From positions 1 through 26,123 of the forward strand of contig CAZUJL010000040.1 of the NCBI GenBank assembly GCA_964620045.1: 26,123 bases of DNA. The letters run 5' to 3'. This DNA comes from VFKU01 sp964620045. Lineage in GTDB: Bacteria > Hydrogenedentota > Hydrogenedentia > Hydrogenedentales > GCA-2746185. Made by a program: the position numbers and the translations under genes. Positions 14,231 to 22,008 of this stretch are shown here, piece by piece; the stretch's first letter is position 1, and each line of letters begins with the position of its first letter. Under the pieces are notes generated by a model that did not search any database, had not been told where the DNA came from, and was given only the letters and a program-made list of their open reading frames with translations.

Positions 14231-15472
14231 ATGGACGCCGGCGAAATCCTCGCGGGGCCGGAGGCCGCGCGTCTGATCGCGCGCGCCGCCACGGTCGCGC
14301 GCACGGCCATCTCCGTCCACGCCTACTTGGGCCCCGAATCCGCCAAAGTCGCCGGGTGCGGCGCGTGTGCCGAGGCCTGTGCGTTCGTGCATACGCTCCC
14401 GTGGGGACCCCAAGCTTGTCGGCGCAGCCGGGAAGTCCTGGCCCAGACCGCGCTGACCCGCGGTCGTCCCGTGCCGTACCTGTGCCACATGGGGTTCGCC
14501 TGTGTCGCCGCGCCGGTCGGGCCGGCGGAAGCCGGACACGTCGCCACCTTCGGACCCTTCAGTCCTGCCGAGACCCCGGCCGCGCTCGAGGATGACGCCA
14601 AGGACGGTCTCGCGAAACTCGAAAACACCCGGCGGGACGAGTTGCCGTTCACGCTCGCCGACATTCCTTCGGTGCATGCCGAAGTCGTGCCGGAAGTTTC
14701 GGAATGGCTGCAGGAAACACTCTTGAAACAGCTAAGTTTCGGCGCGAAGGCGGCGGAATCGGTACTGAATCCAGCGAATGAAACAGTCTTGAAACAGTCT
14801 TCGCGGCGCGGCTCGTCTCGTTCGGAACCCGTCCGCGACGCTTACAACGCCCGCGCGATTTTGGCGGCGTTGGCGAATCCGGATGCAGCCGCGGTCCGTG
14901 AAGCGGTGGCGAACCAGCTCAAGGCCGGGAAACCCGTCCGGCGTCCGGAACAGTGGCAAGTCCGGTCGGCTGCGCTGGTCGCCGCAGTGACCGAAGCCGC
15001 CGCCGAGCATGGGCGGCCACCAGAGACCACCCCGGCCATCGACGACCTGAAGTCCATCGCCAGTCTCGGCGAGGCGGTCATTGCCGTAACCCGCGCGTTG
15101 GCCCCCCTGCGCCGGGGCATGCTCCATCCCAAGGACGACGCCGGACGGTTCTATGCCGAGTTCGAACGGTACGTCGAGGAAAAGCTGGGGGATGAACTCA
15201 CGCTCGAAGCCGCCGCCCAAAAATTCGCCACGCTGCCCAGCACGCTGACCCGGCGACTCGAACGGCGCTATGGCCTGACCTTCACCGGCTACGTCGCCCG
15301 GCGCCGGGTCGAACGCGCCAAGACCCTGCTCGCCCAGGACAAGCTCAGCGTCGACGCCATCGCCAAGCGCGTAGGTCTCACCGACGGCGCGCACCTGCGC
15401 AAGTTGCTAAACCGGTTTGAGGGCGTGACGCCGTCGGAGTTGCGTGCCCAAAACGGCACGCGCCACCGCTAG
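14231..15472 (+). CDS. AraC-family transcriptional regulator with N-terminal PocR-like cysteine-rich domain
   Basis: 413 residues from the ATG at 14231, preceded by GGGGGAG. The upstream open frame (from 13979) overlaps the MBL gene out of frame and is Arg-rich noise. The N-terminal part (about 15-115) carries C43, C46, C50, C63, C85 and C91 (GCGACAEAC; PYLCHMGFACVAAPVGP), the layout of PocR sensory domains. A variable middle (115-300) contains two similar segments, QETLLKQLSF and NETVLKQSSR. The C-terminal AraC domain (about 318-405) has two helix-turn-helices, the second SVDAIAKRVGLTDGAHLRKLLNRFEGVTPSEL. PocR controls propanediol use in Salmonella; no such genes are here, so target and ligand are unknown. 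Confidence 0.88.
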   Translation: MDAGEILAGPEAARLIARAATVARTAISVHAYLGPESAKVAGCGACAEACAFVHTLPWGPQACRRSREVLAQTALTRGRPVPYLCHMGFACVAAPVGPAEAGHVATFGPFSPAETPAALEDDAKDGLAKLENTRRDELPFTLADIPSVHAEVVPEVSEWLQETLLKQLSFGAKAAESVLNPANETVLKQSSRRGSSRSEPVRDAYNARAILAALANPDAAAVREAVANQLKAGKPVRRPEQWQVRSAALVAAVTEAAAEHGRPPETTPAIDDLKSIASLGEAVIAVTRALAPLRRGMLHPKDDAGRFYAEFERYVEEKLGDELTLEAAAQKFATLPSTLTRRLERRYGLTFTGYVARRRVERAKTLLAQDKLSVDAIAKRVGLTDGAHLRKLLNRFEGVTPSELRAQNGTRHR

Positions 15473-15495
15473 CATCTGTTTACCCAGCGTTAAGG

Positions 15496-15524
15496 TTGAC
15501 ACGTCCCCCGCAGACACGGATACC
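15496..15524 (+). promoter_or_regulatory. Probable sigma-70-type promoter for the exported phosphatase-like gene
   Basis: A consensus TTGACA (15496-15501) is followed after 17 nt by GATACC (15519-15524), a weak -10. It lies 36 nt before the ATG at 15561, just after the AraC-type gene. Confidence 0.55.
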
Positions 15525-15560
15525 CTGAGTCTTCGCTGTTCAGAATGGAAAGGGAGTGGC

Positions 15561-16658
15561 ATGAAGATTCGTGTTCTCATTGCGTCGTTGCTGGTGTTCG
15601 CATTCGCCGGACTCGCGTCCGCGCAGGATCGCAAAACGGAAAATGTCGTGTTGCTGATGTTCGACGGTCTGCGGTGGCAGGACGTGTTCACCGGCGCCGA
15701 TCCGGAACTCATGAACAAGGAGTTCGGCAACGTCCGCGACGAGCAAGCCATCGAGGACGCCTTCTGGCGCGACACGCCCGAGCAGCGTCGCGAAGTTCTG
15801 CTGCCGTTCATCTGGGGCACGATCGCCAAGCAGGGCCAGCTCTTCGGCAACCAGACCAAGGGCAGCATCGGTCAGGTCACGAACGGCATGAACTTTTCCT
15901 ACCCCGGTTACAACGAAATCCTGTGCGGGTTCGCCGACGATAAAGTCGACAGCAACGACAAAGTCCTGAACCACAACGTCACCGTGTTCGAATGGTTGCA
16001 CGGCAAGCCCGCGTTTCAAGGCAAGGTCGCCGCCTTCGGCGCGTGGGACGTGTTCCCCTACATCTTCAACTACGAGCGGTGCGGGTTCCTTGTGAACGCG
16101 GGGTACGACCCGCTCCTCATCGAGCCGGCCTCGCCGACGATCGACGCGCTCAACCGCGTTAAGCTCGGCATTACGCGCTATTTCCCCGGCGAACCCTTCG
16201 ATGCGCTCACCTTCGAGACTGCGCTCGAATACGTGAAGCTGAAACAGCCGCGCGTGCTGTTCATCAGCCTCGGCGAAACGGACGAGTGGGCGCACGGGGG
16301 CCGCTACGACCTCTACCTCGAATCCGCGCAGCGCACGGACGGCTACATCAAGACGCTGTGGGACACGCTGCAGTCGCTGCCGCAGTACGCGGGCAAAACG
16401 ACGCTGATCCTCGCCACCGACCACGGCCGCGGCGTCGCGCCCGTTCTCTGGCGCAATCACGGCGACCGCAACCCCGGTTCCGAACACACGTGGTACGCCT
16501 TCCTCGGCCCCGACACCGCGCCCAACGGCGAATGGACCAACGGCCCCGCCGTCACCCAATCCCAAATCGCCGCCACCCTCGCCAAATTTCTCGGCGAAGA
16601 TTACGTCGCCGCACAACCCAAGGCTGCTAATCCGATCGTGGAAGTGGTGGGGGAGTAA
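15561..16658 (+). CDS. Exported alkaline-phosphatase-superfamily enzyme (type I phosphodiesterase-like)
   Basis: 365 residues. The ATG at 15561 follows AGGGAG and opens a signal peptide (MKIRVLIASLLVFAFAGLASAQ), cleaved about residue 22. The alkaline phosphatase fold is suggested by VVLLMFDGLRWQDVF (metal ligand D35), a nucleophile-like serine in NFSYPGYNEI (S113), ETDEWAHGGRYDLY for further metal ligands, and LATDHGRG plus GSEHTW near the C-terminus. These match phosphodiesterase/phosphonoacetate-hydrolase relatives rather than sulfatases, which would have CxPxR. It would hydrolyse a phosphoester in the periplasm or outside the cell; the exact substrate is not predictable. It has its own promoter upstream. 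Confidence 0.8.
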   Translation: MKIRVLIASLLVFAFAGLASAQDRKTENVVLLMFDGLRWQDVFTGADPELMNKEFGNVRDEQAIEDAFWRDTPEQRREVLLPFIWGTIAKQGQLFGNQTKGSIGQVTNGMNFSYPGYNEILCGFADDKVDSNDKVLNHNVTVFEWLHGKPAFQGKVAAFGAWDVFPYIFNYERCGFLVNAGYDPLLIEPASPTIDALNRVKLGITRYFPGEPFDALTFETALEYVKLKQPRVLFISLGETDEWAHGGRYDLYLESAQRTDGYIKTLWDTLQSLPQYAGKTTLILATDHGRGVAPVLWRNHGDRNPGSEHTWYAFLGPDTAPNGEWTNGPAVTQSQIAATLAKFLGEDYVAAQPKAANPIVEVVGE

Positions 16659-16670
16659 AGGACGCGTCGA

Positions 16671-16760
16671 ACGCTACGTTCATGCAATCGGGATGAATTA
16701 ACGTACGGTCTCGCCACGTTGTCATTGCGAGGAGCGGGGTGTGCGACGAAGCAATCTCTT
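16671..16760. repeat. Palindromic interspersed repeat, copy 2 (single arm)
   Basis: ACGCTACGTTCATGCAAT (16671-16688) repeats 11544-11561 exactly. After 30 unrelated bases, 16719-16759 repeats the TTGTCATTGCGAG to GAAGCAATCTC arm of copy 1 with one change (GGGGTATG to GGGGTGTG). The opposite arm of copy 1 is absent here. Confidence 0.75.
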
Positions 16761-16796
16761 CCTGAGACCTGCGCCATAAAGTAAAACCCCGCCCTC

Positions 16797-16834
16797 GCCA
16801 GTGCGAGGAGCGGGGTATGAAATGAAATCTCGCG
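16797..16834. repeat. Degenerate third copy of the interspersed repeat arm
   Basis: AGTGCGAGGAGCGGGGTATG at 16800-16819, then an AAATCTC end (16825-16831), copies the middle and end of the arm seen at 11591-11630. It lies immediately next to the stop of the serine hydrolase gene. Confidence 0.55.
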
Positions 16835-16839
16835 GGCGC

Positions 16840-18165
16840 TCAATCCGTCTTCGCCTCGGCTTCTTTCAACAACGCGCCCTGCACACCATTGCGCATGATT
16901 TGCCGCGTGGGGTAGGTCGCCGTCGGAATGAGTTGCGTGAGCACGAGGCCGACGACGTGGTCGTCCTTGTCGATCCAGAAGTCAGTGCTCGCGTAGCCAC
17001 CCCAGGTGTAGTCGCCCGCGTCGCCGAAGATCGTGCCCTTCGCGCCGTCGAACGGCGTCGCGCCGCAGTAGCCGAACCCGATACCCTTAAACGGAATGCC
17101 CGCCATCAGGTTCAGCGGCGCGTCGCCCATTTCCTTCGGCAACTGGTTCGATGTCATTTCCGCCACGGCCTTTTCGCTCAGCACGCGCACGCCGTCCAGC
17201 TCGCCGCCGTTCAGCAGCATCTGCGCGAACCGCAGGTAGTCGCCCGCCGTCATCACGGAACCGCCGCCGCCCGAATCCTGGCTCGGCACTTTCAGGAAGG
17301 GACTCGTCGCCGCGTCCTCCAGCAACTCCATCTTGCCGGACTTCGGCGCATAGTTGCTCGCCAGACGCTCGGCCTTCGCCGCGGGCACGTAAAACCCGGC
17401 GTCCTTCATGCCGAGCGGTCCGAAAATTTTCTCTTGCAGATAATCCGCGTAACGCTTGCCGGAAACCACCTCGACCACGCGGCCCAGGATGTCCATATTC
17501 ACGCCGTAGTGCCATTCCTTGCCCGGTTGCGACTTCAGCGGCATGGACGCGGTCAGCTTGGCGAACTGTTCGAGCGTAAGGCCCGATGACCCGTCGCTGT
17601 TCACGTTCTTCTCGTTATAAATCTTGCCAAGCGCGCCGGTGTCGAAAAGGCCGTAGACCAAGCCGCTCGTGTGCGTCATCAAATGCTTCAGCGTGATCGG
17701 GCGTTCCGCGGGCACAAGTTCAGTCGTGCCGTCCGCCTTCTCGACCAGCACCTTCATGTCCTTGAACTCGGGGATGTACTTCGACAGCGGATCGTCCAGC
17801 GAAATTTTGCCCGCATCCACCAGCGTCATCACCGCCGCGCCCGTGATCGGTTTCGTCATCGAATACATGCGGAAGATCGTGTCCGGCGTCATCGGCTTCT
17901 TGCGTTCAACGTCGCGCATGCCGAACGACTCGAAGTAACCCACCTTGCCATCCCGCGCGACCGCGATCACAAAGCCCGGCAACTGGCCCTTTGCGACAAA
18001 CCCATTCAACTGCGCCTTCACCGCGTCGAGTTTTTCCTTCGACAACCCAACGGCCGCCGGGTCCGCCTTCGGCAACCCATAGATGCTCGCGTCCTCCGCG
18101 GACACGGGCAGCGCCGCGAGAAGCAATGCAATCAACAAAGTGGAAGATATACGCCGAAACAACAC
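16840..18165 (-). CDS. Exported serine hydrolase (class C beta-lactamase/EstB-like)
   Basis: 441 residues from the GTG at 18165, chosen because AAGGAGG sits 8 nt upstream and a signal peptide begins there (LFRRISSTLLIALLLAALPVSA, cut before ED). An ATG at 18204 would lie upstream of that Shine-Dalgarno. The catalytic SxxK is SMTK (S102, K105). The second motif region is EWHYGVNMDILGRVVE with the catalytic Tyr, and YTWGGYASTDFW stands where KTG lies in true beta-lactamases, as in EstB-type esterases. The protein is probably a periplasmic esterase or peptidase; antibiotic hydrolysis is less likely without KTG. It appears monocistronic and ends within a repeat-rich gap. Confidence 0.88.
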   Translation of the reverse strand: MLFRRISSTLLIALLLAALPVSAEDASIYGLPKADPAAVGLSKEKLDAVKAQLNGFVAKGQLPGFVIAVARDGKVGYFESFGMRDVERKKPMTPDTIFRMYSMTKPITGAAVMTLVDAGKISLDDPLSKYIPEFKDMKVLVEKADGTTELVPAERPITLKHLMTHTSGLVYGLFDTGALGKIYNEKNVNSDGSSGLTLEQFAKLTASMPLKSQPGKEWHYGVNMDILGRVVEVVSGKRYADYLQEKIFGPLGMKDAGFYVPAAKAERLASNYAPKSGKMELLEDAATSPFLKVPSQDSGGGGSVMTAGDYLRFAQMLLNGGELDGVRVLSEKAVAEMTSNQLPKEMGDAPLNLMAGIPFKGIGFGYCGATPFDGAKGTIFGDAGDYTWGGYASTDFWIDKDDHVVGLVLTQLIPTATYPTRQIMRNGVQGALLKEAEAKTD

Positions 18166-18221
18166 GATGGGAGCCTCCTTTTTCAAAGACGAAAATGAAA
18201 CCATAGCAAAATTTACAAATT

Positions 18222-18275
18222 GTCACCACAAGAACACAGACACCTCTCCGTGTCCTCTATGACTCCGTAGTGCGA
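18222..18275. repeat. Degenerate intergenic repeat-like stretch with small hairpin
   Basis: The gap between two minus-strand genes contains ACCACAAGAACACAGACAC, then CCGTGTCCTCTATGACTCCG. GACAC (18239-18243) pairs with GTGTC (18250-18254). The wording resembles degenerate intergenic repeats seen in many genomes. No gene is present. Confidence 0.3.
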
Positions 18276-18283
18276 TGTTGGCT

Positions 18284-20398
18284 CTACAGCGCAAACACCC
18301 AAATCGCCGCGCCACCCTTGGGTGAAGTATCCACCGGTTTACCCTGACTCTTCAGAAAAATGTCATAGATCCGCGCGTAGTCGCGCACATGGTTGTTCGT
18401 GAACCCAACAACCACCGCGACGTACTGCGTCTCGCCGACGCGGTACGTGACCAGACTCGAGCTCGGCAGATCATCCAGCTTCGCCTGCCACAAAATCTCG
18501 CCGGTCGTGTCGTCGAACGCTTTCAGCGACGGCTCGATGTCGCCGGAGAACACGATGCCGCCCGCAGTCGCCAGTGCCGCCGTCGTCATTGGCGCCGATA
18601 CGTCCTTGGTCCATCCGAGTTTCCGGTTCACGGGATCATAGGCCTGCATGCGCCCGATCATGCCGTCGGCCGCCGCTTCGTGCGGCGTGTCGGTAATCCC
18701 AATGCCCGACGTTAGCAGCCGCACGCCTTCCGGCCCGAACTTCATGCACCATTCCGTGATCGGCACATATACGAGTTTCGTCTGCGGACTGTACGATGTC
18801 TGGGGCCAGCTCCGCGCACCATCCGCGATCGGACAAATCACGCACGGCCGCTCCGGGTCCGGCAGCTTCTCCGGATCAATCGTCTTCGCGCCGGTCTTCG
18901 GATCGATCGCCGTGATCACGTTCTGCACGCCCGCGTCCACCGAAAACAGATACGCGCCGGTTTCCGCATCGAGCGCTTCGAGAATCGCCATCTTGCCAAT
19001 CGTCATCACCACTTTGCGCGGCTCGCCGTTGACCGGCATTGTGACAATCTGCCGCTCGAACACCCAGTCGAGGTCCCACTGGTCGTTCGCCATGTGCTGG
19101 TAGTGCCACACGAGCTCGCCAGTGTCCGGCCGCAACGCGATCGTGCAGTTGGTATAAATCGCGCTGTTCGACGCGCCCGCCGAGTCAATCAAATGCAGCA
19201 GGGGACCCGTGTCATACGTCGGCGCGATGCCGAAGTACAGCAGGTTCAGTTCGGGGTCGTAGCTGCCTTGGTCCCACACGCTCCCGCCGCTGCGCTTGTC
19301 GAGCGGCAACCCGTTCCACGTGTCGTCGCCGTACTCGCCCGGCCGCGGAATCGTGTTGAACCGCCACACCTCCTCGCCGGTATTCGCATCGATCGCCGTG
19401 ATGAACCCGCCCTTGGGCACGAAGCTCGCCGTGACGCCCTGGATAATTTTGTCGCCCACCACGAGCGGCGCGCTGCGAATCTGGTAGCGCCGGCGCATTG
19501 TGGGCGGGTTGTCGAACTCAATCTCGTGGTTCCAAACGACCTCGCCGGTCTTCGCGTTCAGCGCGAGCACGTGCAGATCCGAGGTCGGCACGATCACCTT
19601 GTCGCCGTGCAACGCGAGGCCCATTTTCTGGCTCGCGCCGTCCACGTCGTATTGCTGCCGCCACAGCACGTGGCCGTTTGTCGCATCCAGCGCGAGTACG
19701 GTGTCCGGGAAGGTTTGCAAGAACATGATCCCGTCGTGCACGATCGGCATCGGCATGCTGGTGCCGCCGCGCAACGGTTGGCGCCACGCCGATTTCAGTT
19801 CCTTCACGTTGTCGCGGTTGATGATCGTCAACGGACTGAAGTTGAACGCGTCATACGTGCGGCTCCATTGAAGCCAATCGCCATCATTGGGGCTCAGCAA
19901 CGCTGCGGCATCCACCGGCTTGAGGTTCTTCAGAGCCTCCGACTGTTCCGCCGCGCCGGGAATGGGCGTGTCGGGATCGACGATGGCACCTTCAATCTGC
20001 GGAATGACGAATTTGCCGAGCGCGTCGAGTTCCGCCGGCAACGGCGTCTCGCTCGGCGCGATGCCGTTTGTTTGCAGCAAAAACGCGAGGATGTTCGTGT
20101 ACGACTCGTCGCTCAGGCTGCCCGGCTCGCCCGCCGGCGGTTGCGGCATGCGGCGCACGTGCGCGGCGAGGTTCGCGACCGGTTTGCCGCGCCATGCGCG
20201 ATCGAAGCGGTCGCCTTGGAGCGCGGGGGAGACGTGCACGCCTTCGAGCCGCGGCCCGTGACACACCGCGCAGTGTTGTCGATAGTCATTGCGTCCCGCG
20301 ACGACCTGCGCCTGCGTGATCGGTGGAGGAGTCGACTGCGCAATGACGTTCCCCGTTCCCAGCACTGCCACTGCACTCGCCGCCCAACGCATCCACAT
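18284..20398 (-). CDS. PQQ-dependent dehydrogenase with N-terminal cytochrome c domain
   Basis: 704-residue exported quinohemoprotein. The signal peptide (about 1-20, ending NVIAQ) is followed by a cytochrome c domain (about 30-110) with haem site CAVCH (C43, C46, H47) and a Met-rich axial-ligand region. An eight-bladed PQQ beta-propeller (about 155-700) shows repeated tryptophan-docking motifs (ALDATNGHVLWRQQ, ALNAKTGEVVWNHE, AIDANTGEEVWRFN, FDDTTGEILWQAK) and the family stretch PDTGELVWHYQHMANDQWDLDW. It should oxidise an alcohol or sugar in the periplasm and pass electrons from PQQ to the attached haem. Classical quinohemoprotein alcohol dehydrogenases carry the haem domain C-terminally, so the order is reversed. 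GGAGG lies 9 nt before the ATG. No PQQ-synthesis gene is nearby. Confidence 0.92.
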   Translation of the reverse strand: MWMRWAASAVAVLGTGNVIAQSTPPPITQAQVVAGRNDYRQHCAVCHGPRLEGVHVSPALQGDRFDRAWRGKPVANLAAHVRRMPQPPAGEPGSLSDESYTNILAFLLQTNGIAPSETPLPAELDALGKFVIPQIEGAIVDPDTPIPGAAEQSEALKNLKPVDAAALLSPNDGDWLQWSRTYDAFNFSPLTIINRDNVKELKSAWRQPLRGGTSMPMPIVHDGIMFLQTFPDTVLALDATNGHVLWRQQYDVDGASQKMGLALHGDKVIVPTSDLHVLALNAKTGEVVWNHEIEFDNPPTMRRRYQIRSAPLVVGDKIIQGVTASFVPKGGFITAIDANTGEEVWRFNTIPRPGEYGDDTWNGLPLDKRSGGSVWDQGSYDPELNLLYFGIAPTYDTGPLLHLIDSAGASNSAIYTNCTIALRPDTGELVWHYQHMANDQWDLDWVFERQIVTMPVNGEPRKVVMTIGKMAILEALDAETGAYLFSVDAGVQNVITAIDPKTGAKTIDPEKLPDPERPCVICPIADGARSWPQTSYSPQTKLVYVPITEWCMKFGPEGVRLLTSGIGITDTPHEAAADGMIGRMQAYDPVNRKLGWTKDVSAPMTTAALATAGGIVFSGDIEPSLKAFDDTTGEILWQAKLDDLPSSSLVTYRVGETQYVAVVVGFTNNHVRDYARIYDIFLKSQGKPVDTSPKGGAAIWVFAL

Positions 20399-20460
20399 AG
20401 TGGCCCGCCTCCGCCGTAGAGTTGCCGAGCGTTATATCGCGTCCCGATAACGTTCGCAAC

Positions 20461-20610
20461 CCTTTTTAACCGCGAAGAGCGCAAAGAAACGCAAAGGAAG
20501 GGCAAGTATTAAGCCAAAACGAAAATGGTGGAAATAAAAACGCCCAACAGAAAAGCAAAAAACGAAGCAGTCAGTTTCTTTACGCTTCTTCGCGTTCTTT
20601 GGGTTAAAGG
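20461..20610. repeat. Inverted-repeat element with AT-rich centre
   Basis: The left arm (20461-20499) contains TTTAACCGCGAAGAGCGCAA followed by AGAAACGCAAAGG. The right arm (20574-20610), read in reverse, contains CCTTTAACCCAAAGAACGCG followed by AAGAAGCGTAAAG. The arms are imperfect inverted copies enclosing about 75 nt of A-rich sequence. The element fills the gap between the PQQ dehydrogenase start and the DinB gene end. It has no coding capacity. Confidence 0.65.
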
Positions 20611-20625
20611 GTTTGGCCCTTGCGG

Positions 20626-21147
20626 TTAATAATCCCGCTTCAAAATATCCAAATGATGCTGCATGTGGTAATACGTGAACAGCAGCATCGTGCGAACCGT
20701 CAACTTCCCCAGCAGCGGATGGGGGAGAACGTACCTGTCCAAATCCGCCTCGCTCCAACCCTTCGTCAGCGCGACGAGTTTCTTACCTTCCTTGCCGAGC
20801 GTCCCCAGCAGCCGCGCCTTGTCCTCAACCTTCACCGCCGGCGGCACAAACGACTTCGGCGCCTTGCCGCCCGCCGCCAGCGCCGCCTCATACCGCGGCG
20901 CCAATTCTTCCAACGGCTCGCTCGGCCGCTTCGCCGCGCCAAACTGCCACTTCAGCACAAACTTCGGCACCCGCAACGCCAGGTTCAACGGCTTCGTGCT
21001 CAGGATCAGATGATCCACCACTTGCCCCTCGGTCCATTTCCCGGCCGGACCCTTCCCAAACGCCGCCTCCGGCCGTTGCCGGAACCAAGCGATCACTTCA
21101 ACAAATCGATTGTCCAACAGCGCGGCTATTTCTTCTCGTGTCTGCAT
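20626..21147 (-). CDS. DinB-fold protein (YfiT-like putative metal-dependent enzyme)
   Basis: 173 residues from the ATG at 21147 (MQTREEIAALLDNRF), where the conserved part begins; an upstream start at 21201 adds 18 unconserved-looking residues. The four-helix DinB pattern is visible: TEGQVVDHLILSTK with the first His ligand, and TMLLFTYYHMQHHLDILKRDY with HxxHH at the C-terminal helix. Such proteins bind a divalent metal, and some act as thiol transferases in mycothiol- or bacillithiol-using bacteria. The substrate here is unknown. The Shine-Dalgarno is weak (AAGG). It lies between an inverted-repeat element and the toxin-antitoxin region. Confidence 0.78.
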   Translation of the reverse strand: MQTREEIAALLDNRFVEVIAWFRQRPEAAFGKGPAGKWTEGQVVDHLILSTKPLNLALRVPKFVLKWQFGAAKRPSEPLEELAPRYEAALAAGGKAPKSFVPPAVKVEDKARLLGTLGKEGKKLVALTKGWSEADLDRYVLPHPLLGKLTVRTMLLFTYYHMQHHLDILKRDY

Positions 21148-21197
21148 GCGAAGACCTTTGGTGGCATCGGCTTCTAGCCGATGTGAGGCTTTCCCAA

Positions 21198-21481
21198 TCA
21201 ATACACCTCGTCGTGCGTGCCGATATTGACTAGAATCAGAACTTCACCGCCACCTTTCGGCAGCTTTTGTTTCTGAAACACGATCCGGCAATCGTAGTTC
21301 ACCGTGCATGCGTGCAATCCGGCCAATTGGCCGCTGAGGTGATCGTTCGTAGGCGCGGATCGTTAATATCCGCCGCCATACGGCGAAGGGTGGCTTCGAT
21401 CTGTTCTTGTAGCGAAGGATTGCGATCTACTTCACGCCGGAATGCGCGCTCAAAGCGCGTCGTGAGGACCAGTTCGTGCAT
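21198..21481 (-). pseudogene. RelE/YafQ-type toxin gene interrupted by a frameshift
   Basis: From the ATG at 21481, the first frame encodes 46 residues of a RelE-superfamily toxin (ending DPRLRT). It then runs 14 unrelated codons to a TGA at 21301-21299. The next frame, from about 21344, continues the family: HLSGQLAGLHACTVNYDCRI, then VF, ending VNIGTHDEVY with a TGA at 21198-21200. Inserting one base after the ACG at 21346-21344 would restore one open frame of about 94 codons (L-R-T-x-H-L-S-G). The catalytic-end IGTHDEVY is in the second frame, so the product as sequenced should be inactive. The antitoxin gene is 3 bp upstream. A sequencing error is the alternative. Confidence 0.8.
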
Positions 21482-21484
21482 GGA

Positions 21485-21709
21485 TTAGCGCGAACCGCGC
21501 AACCGCTGAATGATGCTTTCTACAGGCTGCCCCTTGAGCTTGCCAGCCGCAACCCCCTTGGCCGCCTTCCGAGCCGTAGCCGCAGTCTCACGCCGCCAGC
21601 CTTCGACCCGGCGCTTGCGCAGCAAGTCTTCAAGCATCTCCCGCTCTTCCGCCGGTAGCGACTCGGCGTCGCTCAGGACACCGTCCAAGGTGATGTCTTT
21701 GGTCTTCAT
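21485..21709 (-). CDS. Antitoxin partner of the frameshifted RelE-type toxin
   Basis: 74 residues from the ATG at 21709, with GGAG 9 nt upstream; a GTG 15 nt further out is possible. The sequence (LSDAESLPAEEREMLEDLLR, then a basic tail ESIIQRLRGSR) is an acidic helix followed by basic segments, typical of small antitoxins that wrap a RelE toxin, but no standard DNA-binding domain is obvious. Its stop is 3 bp from the toxin start, giving the usual antitoxin-first order. With the toxin frameshifted it may now be an orphan that could neutralise related toxins. An extended -10, TGTTAGAAT, lies at 21750-21742 on this strand. Confidence 0.72.
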   Translation of the reverse strand: MKTKDITLDGVLSDAESLPAEEREMLEDLLRKRRVEGWRRETAATARKAAKGVAAGKLKGQPVESIIQRLRGSR

Positions 21710-21741
21710 CGTATGTGGCTCCACGAAGGGTGACTTACTTA

Positions 21742-21750
21742 ATTCTAACA
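21742..21750 (-). promoter_or_regulatory. Extended -10 element for the RelE-type antitoxin-toxin operon
   Basis: On the minus strand TGTTAGAAT (TG-N-TAGAAT) ends 32 nt before the ATG at 21709. No good -35 is seen at 16-18 nt. Confidence 0.4.
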
Positions 21751-21816
21751 GGAGTGAACAGAGAAAACGGAGCCAATCGTGTCAATGATCCAGCGAACGC
21801 TTGGACGTTGTCCCCC

Positions 21817-21918
21817 AACCCGAAGGGTTGACAGAAATTAGCCGGGGGTCGCAGCGTAGCGAAGACCCCCGGTCTCCGTGCCACCCATTCCTGCATCCTG
21901 AAGGGATGCCAGAACGCC
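21817..21918 (+). repeat. Direct repeat A flanking higBA (multi-hairpin element)
   Basis: 102-nt unit with three hairpins: AACCCGAAGGGTT, then CCGGGGGTC pairing with GACCCCCGG across GCAGCGTAGCGAA, then GCATCCTGAAGGGATGC. It matches 22609-22710 at about 89 of 102 positions by hand count, with only one difference in the first 57. A minus-strand open frame across it is not believed to be a gene. Confidence 0.85.
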
Positions 21919-21973
21919 GTACCCATTTCTGCGACTCCCAAGGGCTGCGGCGGGAGAGAGTATATTCAGTTGG

Positions 21974-22002
21974 TTGACATATGTAAACAAAAAGTTTATA
22001 CT
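21974..22002 (+). promoter_or_regulatory. Consensus promoter and palindromic operators of higBA
   Basis: TTGACA (21974-21979) and TATACT (21997-22002) are 17 nt apart, the best promoter in the window. Three overlapping symmetric sites cover it: GTTGACATATGTAAAC (21973-21988, 14 of 16 symmetric), TGTAAAC-5 nt-GTTTATA (21982-22000), and TTTATA-C-TATAAA (21995-22007, perfect). They are positioned for repression by HigA or the HigBA complex. The -10 ends 6 nt before the GTG start of higB. Confidence 0.8.
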
Positions 22003-22008
22003 ATAAAT

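Noticed and set aside
19094..20419. 441-codon plus-strand open frame
   Set aside because: Antisense to the PQQ dehydrogenase, with biased Arg/His composition and no family motif.
21735..21941. Minus-strand 68-codon open frame in direct repeat A
   Set aside because: Lies in the palindromic repeat; the same PGVFATLRPPANFCQPFGL-like text arises in repeat B, as expected of translated repeat DNA.
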